Program-made: the position numbers and the translations under genes | The notes under the pieces: generated by a model | Databases searched by the model: none | What the model saw: the letters and a program-made list of their open reading frames with translations, nothing else | Told to the model about the DNA's origin: nothing | In this document: one piece after another, positions 35,334-45,360 of the stretch | How the letters are laid out: each line of letters starts with the position of its first letter | How positions within the stretch are numbered: the first letter of the stretch is position 1 | Origin: Primulina eburnea | Lineage: Eukaryota; Streptophyta; Magnoliopsida; Lamiales; Gesneriaceae | NCBI RefSeq assembly: GCF_022965805.1 | Contig: NC_133108.1 | Coordinates: 21,171,545 to 21,235,544, forward strand | Length of the DNA: 64,000 bases | Reading direction: 5' to 3'

Positions 35334-37744
35334 AGATCTGAGTTCGTCCTCGAACTCTAAGTAATTAATTCAGATCTATCAGAAGAAGTGTATACAGAGT
35401 TTAAATCAGAAACTCAAATCTCTGATTTCAGTCTGGAATAAGAATTCATGAAGTATCCTATCATAATACTTCTTAAACTAACTCTGACAGAATCAATCTT
35501 GTCATGCTGGTTATACAATATCTGTATAAACCACTCTGTAAGTTATAACAAAACCACACTACCTGTAGTTGTTATCATATTTGCTTATCCCAATCCAGGA
35601 CATATTCAGTCTTTATCTTTAAATACCAATCGTCATCATCCGACGTTGGTGTCTTAAATCTATTCATGTTGAACTATCTGGATAGTGCTAACATCCAGCA
35701 CTATAGTTCTACCAATATCTGTCAATATCTGATTACTACACCCTGACGATCTGTCAATCTCTCTGACTACCTGCCAATCTGTAATAAATCTGCACAAGAG
35801 AGCTTATGATATAGTCTATCACAAGTACCACTCCATCAAAATCACAATCTGATATCATCTAATTCAATATTCTAATCCATCTGATTATTTCTTTGACATC
35901 GATCTATGTCATCTAGTTCTGTTTGTACGTAATCTGGTACAAACTGATAGATACAGATTGGGAAATCTGTCAATCATAATCATATCATATCAAAATCTAA
36001 AGAAAATGGCTGTAATGTCATTACGAACACCATAGAAATGAACTCCCATTTCTATTCAGAAATATACATATTCTGTAACCAATCTTCTGATTTCTATCTT
36101 CTTCTGTTAGCAACTCAGACTTATCAGTACAATTTCTGCTAACATTTCTGTACAATCTCTGCCATAACTGATCTAATCTGTTTATATCACAATCTATCTG
36201 TTCGAATATAGTACATTCTCAACCATCTGAATGAAAAATGACTTCACTATTGTGCGGTTCTGACACTATCTGTGATTCTAGATTCGAACTATTCTGTATA
36301 AACAAATCAACAATAATATAAGATAAAGAAAAATACCTACCTGATATTCAGCTCTGACCACCGATATCAAAATCTGTAAACAATTCTGAAACATTTTGAT
36401 ATCATAAAATAATCAGTCCCATACAATCACAAAATCAACTATCTGTTAATCTGACTGATGCTCTGTTCTGATTAGTAAAATACAATTCTGAACCCTCTGA
36501 TTTCTGAACTGATGTACACTCCACTGATTACAATAAACTGTGTCAACACTGATTCACAGTAACAGTAATATCACATCAGATTCAGAATAGAAAGAACCTA
36601 TACAGATCTAGTGAGTTTAAGAAAACTCATAAAACAATGATTTCTGGTAAATATCTTAATATCAATCTGATCAACTGCTATATTTCACATGCAAATAGAA
36701 TATGCTCCCAACAATATAAGATATCGCAAATACTGATGTAGAACAATAATAATACTCAGCAGATATATAACAATAAGAGAATAAGATAATCAGAAGAAGA
36801 TAATCTGCAGATAATAAATTTCTGACATTTCTGGCATTCCTGATCTTTCTGTCTTAACTGTCTAAATCCATCAATCTTCAGGTACTGTCTATTCTGAATA
36901 AACACTGTATCACTAACTGCATACCAGATTCACCTGATCCGTTTCTGTATACAATAATCACTGTTCTCTGAATATTTAACACAGTCTTTAAATATTCAAC
37001 ATAATCAATCAAATGCTGCAATATATCAATAACTCATAGATATACCAAGCATAATCTTCAGAATACCTCTGAACATCAACACTATTAATTTAGAAACAGA
37101 ACTGAAATGTCTTCAAGAGAGTACTCAATCAACTATAATTCTCAGCCAGTATTCTAATTTGTCAATTCTTTCAATTCTGTCTAATCATTCAGTATCATTC
37201 TATACCTTCAATGTCATTCTTTACTGGATGCTATCATATAAACAATACCTGGTATCGATTCAATTCTGAAATCTACCTTTCTGATATCAAACACATCTGA
37301 AATCTTATCTAGGCAAACACCAGTCAACTAATACATTACGGGCAAATCTGTCACCGTTAGACTCGATTTCAGTATATCTACCAAACACATAAGGATACCA
37401 TCTGTTCCTTTCTGTGCTAATCGAGTCAACAGTACAATGATCTAAGGAATTCTGGATCTAGAATCCTCATTTCTCAACTAGATCTGATCTTAATCTTACC
37501 ATTTCTAGAACACATTCTACGATATTTCTATACTTGTTTATCATTACATATCAATAATGAAATCGAAATCATATATCACAAGTACATCATAATCTAACCC
37601 AATCCCGGGTTCATCTCACTGTAGTATATAACATGTCACAGAGATCTCTGATATCAACATATTCCTCAACAACCAAGAAATCAATACTACAGTATAATCA
37701 GATCCAACATATAATGCATATCTCCATGCAACTCAGTCACAGAT
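35334..37744 (-). pseudogene. Decayed pol of E
   Basis: About 2.4 kb rich in CTGAT/AATCTG words with no long frame. It aligns by eye with the decayed pol of H (for example 35480-35560 with 45645-45725). Around 37320-37440 a trace of the protease-RT linker remains. The similarity to H indicates that decay was already present in their common ancestor. Confidence 0.7.
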
Positions 37745-37817
37745 ACTCATAAAGAATGCATTAGTATATATCAATACATATGCAATATAATCGTATAGAA
37801 TAGTACCTGTTACTATG
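37745..37817 (-). pseudogene. Protease remnant of E with lost active site
   Basis: The minus-strand frame reads YIAYVLIYTNAFFMS where C has [15 protein letters not shown]. The catalytic D-T-G has become Y-T-N. Exactly the same change is seen in H (48181-48240). Confidence 0.78.
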
Positions 37818-38774
37818 TTACCCAGTGTGACCTGGATCTGTCCCTCGATCACCATATCCAGATGGTCCAGCCCCCTGAAATCTTCGAGGACCTCTCTGGG
37901 GACAAACTCTAGCAAAGTGTCCTCGCTGTCTGCAGATATGGCAACTACCAGATACTCCCTGGCATTGCTCTGTGAGGTGTCTCCCACCGCAAGTCCTGCA
38001 ATACACTCCAGTATCGCTGGGACTAGGACTGCTGGAGCTAGAGGAACCACTTCCCAATTTCTTGAATGGCTTCTTCCGAGCTTTCAGCAAATCTTGCTTC
38101 CCACTCGTACTGTCGTGATCTTATCGAAGAGGGGATTGCTGTGCCTGAAGTGGCTTCACACACAACCTTGTCAATTGTCTAATCAGACTCGCCTCAGCTC
38201 TCTTTGCTCTACTTAGGATGTCAGAAAAAAGGTAAGGTCGTTGCAAATTCATAAATGCAACTACCTCCGAATTCAGCCCTCTGATGAACTGATTCACTAC
38301 AGCTTCATCATTTCCATCTAAATGAGGAGCAAAACGCATTAGAGTCGAGAATTTAGCAATATATTGGTCAATATTCAGCTGTCCTTGGCTCAAATTCTCA
38401 AACTCCAATTTCTTGTCCTCTCGGTACGAAGCTGAGAAAAATCTTCGATAGAATTCAGTTCTGAATATTTCCCACGAAATCACTGTACCTCTCTGTGCCC
38501 ACATTCTTGTACTAGTAATCCACCAACTCCTGGCGGCTTCTCGTAACTGGTAAGGCACCATTTTAACTCTCTGTTCATCTGTACAATCAAGTAAATCAAA
38601 CAGGATTTCTATATCATCAAACCAGTTCTGACAGTCTTCAGATGTCTCGGTACCACTCAGAATCGGCGGCTGTAATAACTCAAATTCTTTCATCTTTTCT
38701 TCTAGCTGAGCTTCTGATGCATCTAACTGTTCAGACGAAATACTACCCCTTTCTGGAAATCTCCGAGGCGGTAT
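37818..38774 (-). pseudogene. gag: Gag of E with ATA start and one stop
   Basis: A single uninterrupted reading frame apart from one TAA at 38121-38123. The codon where B and C have ATG is ATA (38772-38774), followed by PPRRFPERG, so the normal start is lost. The next ATG is 27 codons in (38693). The capsid-like region keeps LSGTE, SYREDKK, SQGQLNIDQY and GLNSE. Both zinc knuckles survive (YCRTCGGRHLTEQC; CHICRQRGHFARVC). There are no frameshifts, so the frame was kept until recently. It ends just after the knuckles, before protease, like H. Confidence 0.88.
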
Positions 38775-39120
38775 ATCTGAATGTCAAACAGATTAGTACA
38801 CCATCTATACAATCTGTCTCAGCCCTCCTCTGATCATATACCTCTGATTCAGACTCGGTTCTGATCCAGGCTTAGTAATTACATGCTGCAATCAACTCAG
38901 ATAACAAGCAACATGTAATAGGGAAAGCAATAAATCATGCTAGCACACACAATGTAATCAACATTGAAATAAATCTCATGCTAGCAATCACATGCAAGGA
39001 AAGAAAATTCAATCTACCCCGCTCATCCTCTTCTATCTCAGTCTAAAAGATCTATCAACTCTGACTATCTCAATCTAAAGGATCTATCGCTCTGATAATC
39101 TAAGTCTAAAGGAACTATCG
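38775..39120 (-). other. Untranslated leader of E
   Basis: Non-coding. Near 39060-39120 the words CTCTGA and CTAAAGGA are repeated three times (about 39055, 39090, 39118), a small tandem duplication next to the PBS. Nothing else was seen. Confidence 0.6.
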
Positions 39121-39132
39121 GCTCTGATACCA
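39121..39132 (-). other. Primer-binding site of E
   Basis: GCTCTGATACCA on +, complementary to initiator tRNA-Met, 5 bases from the LTR. Confidence 0.9.
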
Positions 39133-39137
39133 CCTGT

Positions 39138-40820
39138 TGTGGGGACCCGGACGCTAATCATCTTCTTAATCATCTTTGGGATTTAATTATCAATTCTGAT
39201 AATCAGGGTCTAAAAATTTTTCTTTTAATAATGTAACTGCGGAAGGTAATGGAATCTAAATACTATACATGTCTGTATAAAAATACATTTCAGTATTAAA
39301 AGTACAATAATCTAATCTAAGGTTCAACTACTAAAGTTCAAGTAGTAAACTCAATCTACAGTAAGTACGGAATCGCCACGCTAACTCTTCTTCTCTCCTC
39401 ATCCTCTTGACCCCGATCCAGTCCCACCTGTTGTCATGCACAAATACAAAACAAGACAACAGCCGGATAACTCCGGTGAGAATAAATCCCAGTATAAAAC
39501 ATGGTAAACATGCATATATTCAAAATAAATCATGAAGCATACTGTCATGAATAAAATCAAAATAATAGATTTCATAATCTATGAAATCTAATCAAAATAT
39601 GCATGCACTTCAAATCAAATAAACATGCATATAAAAAATCTAAATCATACAACATGCTAGCACAACTGAAAGCAATAACGACGGGTCCCATGATCTAGGA
39701 GCCACATCCATATAATCATGCAGTCCAAATCAAATCATGTCTAGACTTGACTCGACTAAAACTCTAGGGATCCCGGGGTGAATAAGACGTCACTGGCTGT
39801 CACCTACCCTACCAATCGAGGTGCTGTACGTCTTATTCCTAGACTTCGGCCTGATCTGTATCCACATCTACAAAGGGGCGGTGATCTTCCCCAGAGCTGA
39901 GATATCGCCGAACATCTAGAAGTCTGGATGATCTCGCAGACTTTCCTATCTTAATGCATGAATACACAATCTGTAAACAAGCATAATCATCTTAATGCAA
40001 TGCAACATGATCTGTAAACAAAGCATAATTAGATAAAACATAAACAAGAATATAGTATGTGATTTATTGGGCAACTCAAGGATGATCTCGATTGAGTTGT
40101 TTCTTCCCGAATATCACATGAATTATACCTTTGTCGTCCCGATCTGACGAAGATGATGATCTGTATTCAACTCTGTCCATATCAATCTGAAAAGACAATA
40201 TCGAATACGCTGTATCAGTAAATAACTCAATACACAATCTGTTCTGATCAATACTCAAATCAGTGTACAATCTGATCAATATCTGAACAAGATACAATCT
40301 GATTCATACCAATAATATCAAAATCTAATTAAAATCATATCTGAATCTGATCAATCTAACTCAACTGATGTTTCGACGGTATAATATTACAGTCTGAATA
40401 ACCCCGTCAATCTGAATATCACAAATATAATACTGGAACTCATAATCCGTGTCAACATAATTCATACTCTGAATATTAACACAATTCTGATATAGAATCT
40501 CAGTCAATATCTTTCAAAAATCATAATAATTACAGAAACGGTCTGTTCTTTAATCTGACTTCAATTCTATAATGTCTACGGTAGCAGAAACGCCATATCT
40601 GAATCATATTCAATTATGACAATATCATAAATTCAAAACATGTCTAAACGTAACAAAACTTACGTCCAGTTATAGTCTGCGTTGATAGGAACACAGTACT
40701 GAAGTCGGATTTAAAATCAGACGGACGGATTTTACGTGACACTCAATTTCACGCCCGAGAGAACTTCGAGCATTCTTGCTCAATTCTTTCCTAATCTGAA
40801 TGCTAGAGAATCACGTTTTG

Positions 40821-40851
<31 letters not shown>

Positions 40852-41114
40852 CATAAGAAGCAACGTGGCCACCTCTCAAGTTTTTGCCCTTTTCTTTCAA
40901 AATTACGAAAATGCCATTGCCTCCAATAATTACGAAAATGCCATTGCCTCCAATAATTACGAAAATGCCATTGCCTCCAATAATTACGAAAATGCCATTG
41001 CCATGCAATAATTACGAAAATGCCATTCGAAAATCACAAGAATGCCATTCAATATTTAAATCAATTATTTAATTTTCGGGTTCTCACAAAAATGATGACA
41101 TCTCGGGCCTTACA
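39138..41114 (-). repeat. 5' LTR of E
   Basis: Differs from 33392-35319 by few substitutions. It has five minisatellite copies (40902-41028) and a shorter TA run. Near its U3 start it also contains TGTGAGAACCCG, the terminal word of the D LTR. Confidence 0.92.
40902..41028. repeat. 27-bp minisatellite, five copies (E 5' LTR)
   Basis: ATTACGAAAATGCCATTG begins at 40902, 40929, 40956, 40983 and 41011. It sits upstream of the TATA run on the minus strand, in the position of the palindrome array of B and C. The frame through it is in phase because 27 is divisible by 3. Confidence 0.88.
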
Positions 41115-41119
41115 CAAAT

Positions 41120-41958
41120 AAAGACACAAGCTTTCCCTTCTTCTTTCTTGCTTTCGGCTGAGGTTTTGAGGGTTTATGGAGTGAAGGAGCCAAATTTTCT
41201 TATGGCTTTGTAGGTGTGGTTTCTTCAACACCTTGAGGTGGTATTTATAGGTAAAATATGGCCTTTCAACACCCTATGCCTGAAATCTTGGACTTCAAGA
41301 AGTGCCATCAATGTTGTCAAAGCATCTCAAGCACCAAGAGTCATTTCCTGCATCATAAAGGTGTCCTAGCCTCTTAGCTCCTCCCTTAGCTCCTTCATTG
41401 GTTTTCTCAATAGTCATTTCTTGCATAATAAGTTTGTCCAAACCTTTAGCTCATTTAGCTCCTTCCTTGGTTAACTCAATGGTCATCTCTTGCACAATAA
41501 CTTTGTCCAAACCTTTAGCTCCTTTTGCTCCTCTTCTTGGTTAACTCAAAGGTCATTTATTGCACATTAAATTTGTCCAATCCTTTAGCTCTTCTCCTAG
41601 CTCCATTTTGGTTCTTTTAGGACAAGAAAGGATGAGCTTCTTTGAGCTAGGATATTGAATTCATGAGTTAGGGATTTCCTCCCCGACAATCCATGAGCTT
41701 CCTTGAGCTGAGGGTTTTATCTTATGAGCTGAGGGTTTCTTTTCCAAGAATCTTGGAGCTTCCTTGAGTTGAGGTTTTACTCCACTCGTGACAATCAATG
41801 AGCTTACTTAAGCTGAGGGTTTCAGCTTGTGAGCTGAGGGTTTCCTCTTCCGAGCGACGTACCCTCAATTTTCAAGGTTTTGCATTGCCTCGGCTTCTTT
41901 TTGAGCTACTTTTCGAGATTTTTGAGGTGCTTTGCTTCGAAAAATCCGGGTTCTCACA
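41120..41958 (-). repeat. 5' LTR of D, second segment
   Basis: Continues D's LTR after E and matches 27828-28668, including the GAGCTGAGGG repeats. It ends CGGGTTCTCACA before TSD GCAAC. Confidence 0.88.
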
Positions 41959-41963
41959 GCAAC

Positions 41964-42693
41964 GGTCAAATTCACTTTGTTGGATATTTTCCTGACTTGT
42001 CAACTCAACTGTTCGTTCAGTTCAACTGGTCAGCAGCTGGTTTAGTTCACTTCAGTTGGTCAACTGCTGGTTTGGTTCAGTTCAGCTGGTTCAGTTGGTC
42101 TGGTTCAGTTGATTAGCATTTGGTTCAGTTCAATTTCAGCTGTTGGTTCGGTTCAGTTCAACTGGTGTGCTGAAATCAGCCTAGCTGATTTCAGTTTGTT
42201 CAAAACCTGTAGATTCATCATCATTTATCAGAATCTTAGGCTTAGATTCATACTTTAACTTCATGATTTGTAGATCATAGTCTTAGATTTCCAACGCATA
42301 CTGAATCGATTCATTCCAATATCCGAGCTGTGGGATATGACCAAAATACCGCAACTTCTCATACCCAACTGATTGCTGTTTTTGTGCAATCATTTCGGTA
42401 ATTCAGCGATAAGTTAGACCTTGATAACATCCGAATATGCCTAAATGACCTGATATACGACTTGTTCCAAATTGAGTTTTCTGATCAGTAAAGTTGGCGG
42501 ATTGTCATTTGAATCACCTAGTTGAGAGATATCATCAAATTACCGAAGCTTGCCAGAAATTTAGTTTGTGCAAAATTCAGTTTCAATTTGCTTCTTGTTT
42601 TAATAACTTCTCACTTGAGTAAATATGTTAGAAACAAAATAACAAGTTTTGTTAAAGTCAAAATCAAAATTGCGAAAATGAAATGTTCCAACA
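41964..42693 (-). repeat. F 5' LTR, second segment
   Basis: Continues F's LTR after D and matches about 8275-8974 plus the end pieces. It ends TGTTCCAACA at 42693. Confidence 0.8.
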
Positions 42694-42825
42694 CATTTTA
42701 ACATGCATCACATAAGCATCAATAAATTAAAATAATGCAAATTCATAAATCATGCATCACTAAAATCATTTTAAACTTAATTAAATAATTTAGCAACTTA
42801 AATAAATGCATGGGTTTTACGTGCA
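42694..42825. other. AT-rich flank right of F
   Basis: Continuation of the sequence at 7091-7401 beyond the F insertion. It stops near TTTTACGTGCACTGG, where coding-like K sequence begins. It looks like the end of a further unidentified element. Confidence 0.4.
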
Positions 42826-43439
42826 CTGGTTTTGGGCTCTGCACATGTACTTTGATCATATCAGTCCAACTGCCTACAATGACAGAGCATTTTTTCACCA
42901 GTTGGGCTCGAATATCTTATCATTGCAGATGAAGATCAAAAATTGGGAAATGGATCAACAATTGTATATTCCAGCAAATTCCCAAAGTTCAACCTTAGAG
43001 GAGCAGACTAAACCTTCAACAAACTAGTAAGAGGCATCAAAGGAAGCAGTTGTTAAACAAACTGAGCAAGTAACTATATCTTCTTCCAAGGATGTTCAAC
43101 CGTCATCTTCAACTCCTAAATCTCCTCCAGCAGGTCTTCAACTATACATTGATGCTGATTTGTCACCGGAAAATATCGATGAAGTAATACAATCAGTTGC
43201 CACTGACATCCAGCTAAAATTTTTAACTGATGAACCATTTTAAGACCAAAACATAACTGAACAATCAGCCTCAGGGGCTGTTTTACAAGAACTTGAAGAA
43301 TTAGTTTAGTCAGCAGCCACGACTGAACAAGTAAATCAAGATGACATGGCTCAGCTGCACTCAAACCAAACAGAATATGTGCAAATGCTGACTAAAGAGC
43401 CAACTAAAGTGCTAGCTGATAAACCAAGTTAAGAGCCTA
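42826..43439 (+). pseudogene. K ORF, segment 1 (unidentified, acidic)
   Basis: An open, coding-like frame begins WFWALHMYFDHISPTAYND and continues to a TAG near 43025. The same frame then goes on with few stops in a Ser/Thr/Gln/Glu-rich stretch (for example LQLYIDADLSPENIDEVI). I do not recognise the family. Segment 2 continues it after element H and segment 3 after J, since the TSDs (GCCTA, GATGG) restore the sequence. It lies directly upstream of K's polypurine tract and 3' LTR, so it is K's last ORF. It has several stops. Confidence 0.5.
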
Positions 43440-44134
43440 TGTGGGGACCCAGACGCTAATCATTTTTTTAATCGTCATTGGGACTAATTTAATCAATTAG
43501 AATAAACAGGGTCTAAATTTTTTTTTAAAAATGCTGAACGTAATGGAATCAAACTCCTATACATATCAGTATAAAAGTATAAATCTGATACAACATACAA
43601 TCATTTACATCTCAGGTTAAACAACTAACTATCAAGTGTTTAAACCCTATCTCTAGTCCAAGTCCGTAGTCTCCACTCTAATCTCGATCTTTCTTCACCT
43701 CTGTGACCCTGAACCTGTCCCATCTGTTGCCATGCACACATACAAACAAGAGAACAGGCGGATAACTCCGGTGAGAAAAAAATCCCAGTATAAACAATGT
43801 ATCAATGCAATCATATAAAACATATATAAAAGCATAATAAACATCAAAGCATGTATCTAATCTGACCACATGAATCAACACAAATCTGTACCTCAATCTA
43901 AGACTCATTTCTAATCTAGGGATCTCGATCTAATTTAGACTTTGGTATGCTATATCGAATGTCTACAATAGACGTCGATCTACATCTAAGCTCATCAATA
44001 CACCGTAAGTCTAGAGTCTTAGCGGTTCTGACAAAGACTCGGCGAATCTGCCCTAGACTCAAACTATGGCCCTGTTATAATTCAATAACTAAACATATCA
44101 ATCTGATAATTTGCAAATATCAATACAATGAAAT

Positions 44135-44300
44135 AAAGTATGTGATTTAGGGAGACTCAAGTCAAATCTAACTTGAGTTGTGCAATCCCGAATCAACATT
44201 TATTTATACCTTTATATAAAGTATGTGATTTAGGGAGACTCAAGTCAAATCTAACTTGAGTTGTGCAATCCCGAATCAACATTTATTTATACCTTTATCT
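44135..44300. repeat. 83-bp tandem duplication in H 3' LTR
   Basis: AAAGTATGTGATTTAGGGAG occurs at 44135 and 44218. The other H LTR has one copy (about 52223), so the duplication arose after insertion or in the last cycle. Confidence 0.88.
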
Positions 44301-44958
44301 TCTTGGTCTGACAAAGACGAAGTCTCGCATTCCAATCGGTCCATACCCAATCTGGAAATGACAATATCAAATATGCACAATATCAATGTACAATTCAATT
44401 TAAGACCTGTTCTGATCAATACCCAAATCCAGACATACTCTGATCAATGTCCACAAAGTACGATACAATCTCAATCGATACAAAATCTGATCAATCTCAA
44501 TCTACTGATGTTTCGACGGCATAATAATACAGTCTCGATAACCCCGTCAATCTCAACATCATATATATAATATCAGAACTCATAATCACTATCGGTACCA
44601 CTCATAATCTCAACGATAACACAAATCTGATATCGAATCTCAGTCAAATCATCACCGAAAATCATAACAATTACATAAACAATATATTCTTCAATCTGAC
44701 TTCAAATATACGATGTCCACTGTATCAGGAACACCATATATGATTCCTATTCAATTCTGACAATAACATAATTTCAAATCATATCTAAACGTAATAAAAC
44801 TTACGTCCAGTTGTAGCATGCGTTGATAGGAACACAATATCGTACTCGGATTCACAATGAGACGGGCGGATCGTTCACAATTCCCAAATCTCCACGTCAA
44901 ACTCTCTCCTTCGGTTTTCCTTTTTCTTTTTATTTCTTTCCTTACAACTCATATGTAT

Positions 44959-44979
44959 GTATATATATATATATAAATA
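44959..44979 (-). promoter_or_regulatory. TATA box of H 3' LTR
   Basis: TATATATATATA run in a context (GGGAGCCACTTAGCC, GCATG) matching the B promoter although the upstream arrays are unrelated. The counterpart in the other LTR is at about 52965-52982. Confidence 0.6.
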
Positions 44980-45030
44980 TACACGCGTTGCATGTTTGGC
45001 TAAGTGGCTCCCTTTTGTTTTGCATGACTC

Positions 45031-45200
45031 GCGCTCGGGCGGCCATGAATTTCTGCTCGGGTGCGGAAATTTCTGTAAAGATCCTCGGTTGAACATCTCC
45101 TGGCGCTCGGGCGGTAATATTCTACCGCTCGGGTGCCAAACCTTCTGTCCAAGACGTAAATTGGCGCTCGGGCGGTTCTTTTTTACCGTTCGGGCGCGAG
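45031..45200. repeat. Paired GCGCTCGGGCGG array (H 3' LTR)
   Basis: Three pairs of GCGCTCGGGCGG and CCGCTCGGGCGC-like words, starting at 45031/45053, 45103/45125 and 45164/45186. Spacing is exactly 22 bp in each pair. They sit in the same place as the palindrome arrays of B and C. Confidence 0.9.
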
Positions 45201-45346
45201 ATGTTCGGTCCAACATCTTGAGATGTTCGGTCCAACATCTTGGCTTATACTGTAACGATGCCCTGCTTCTTCATTTGAGTTCCTATAACCTCCATTCTTT
45301 CAATTAATAAACGTCTGATTACATTGATTAAATCTCGGGCATTACA

Positions 45347-45360
45347 TTTCTCCCCCCCTT
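45347..45360 (-). other. Polypurine tract of H
   Basis: On the minus strand AAGGGGGGGAGAAA next to the LTR start TGTAATGCCC. Confidence 0.85.

Larger units (their letters stand above)
33392..41114 (-). mobile_element. Element E: young Ty3-type element with dead gag and pol
   Basis: Perfect TSD CAAAT (33387-33391 and 41115-41119). LTRs of 1928 and 1977 bp are almost identical; most of the length difference is in a 27-bp minisatellite and a TA run. The internal region is 3818 bp on the minus strand: PBS, gag with ATA start and one stop, protease lacking its active site, decayed pol, polypurine tract. It must have moved recently with proteins made elsewhere. Confidence 0.92.
26758..41958 (-). 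mobile_element. Element D: decayed Ty3 chromovirus carrying nested E
   Basis: Perfect TSD GCAAC (26753-26757 and 41959-41963). On + it starts TGTCACGCCCCGTGTCCGAA and ends CGGGTTCTCACA. The LTRs are about 1.9 kb and the internal region about 3.6 kb, with polypurine tract, PBS and a heavily broken pol on the minus strand. A chromodomain-like remnant shows it is a chromovirus of another family than A/B/C/E/H. Element L at the right end belongs with it. Confidence 0.88.
7402..42693 (-). mobile_element. Element F: non-autonomous LTR retrotransposon carrying nested G, B, C, D and E
   Basis: Read on the minus strand, both LTRs start TGTTGGAACA and end GATCCCAACA. Flanks are AATTT (7397-7401) and CATTT (42694-42698), a 5-bp TSD with one mismatch. 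Once nested insertions are removed, the left LTR is about 1630 bp, the right about 1499 bp and the internal region 538 bp. A polypurine tract and a PBS are present but no protein-coding frame is, so the element needed proteins from another element. The ends are copia-like (TGTTG...CAACA), but without coding the superfamily cannot be fixed. Confidence 0.8.
43440..45346 (-). repeat. 3' LTR of H
   Basis: Contains an 83-bp tandem duplication (44135-44217 and 44218-44300) that the other LTR lacks, a TA run (44959-44979), and the GCGCTCGGGCGG array at 45031-45200. Confidence 0.9.

Noticed and set aside
40736..41072. Repetitive frames over the E minisatellite
   Set aside because: The 27-bp unit is divisible by 3, so frames stay open on both strands. 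No protein signal.
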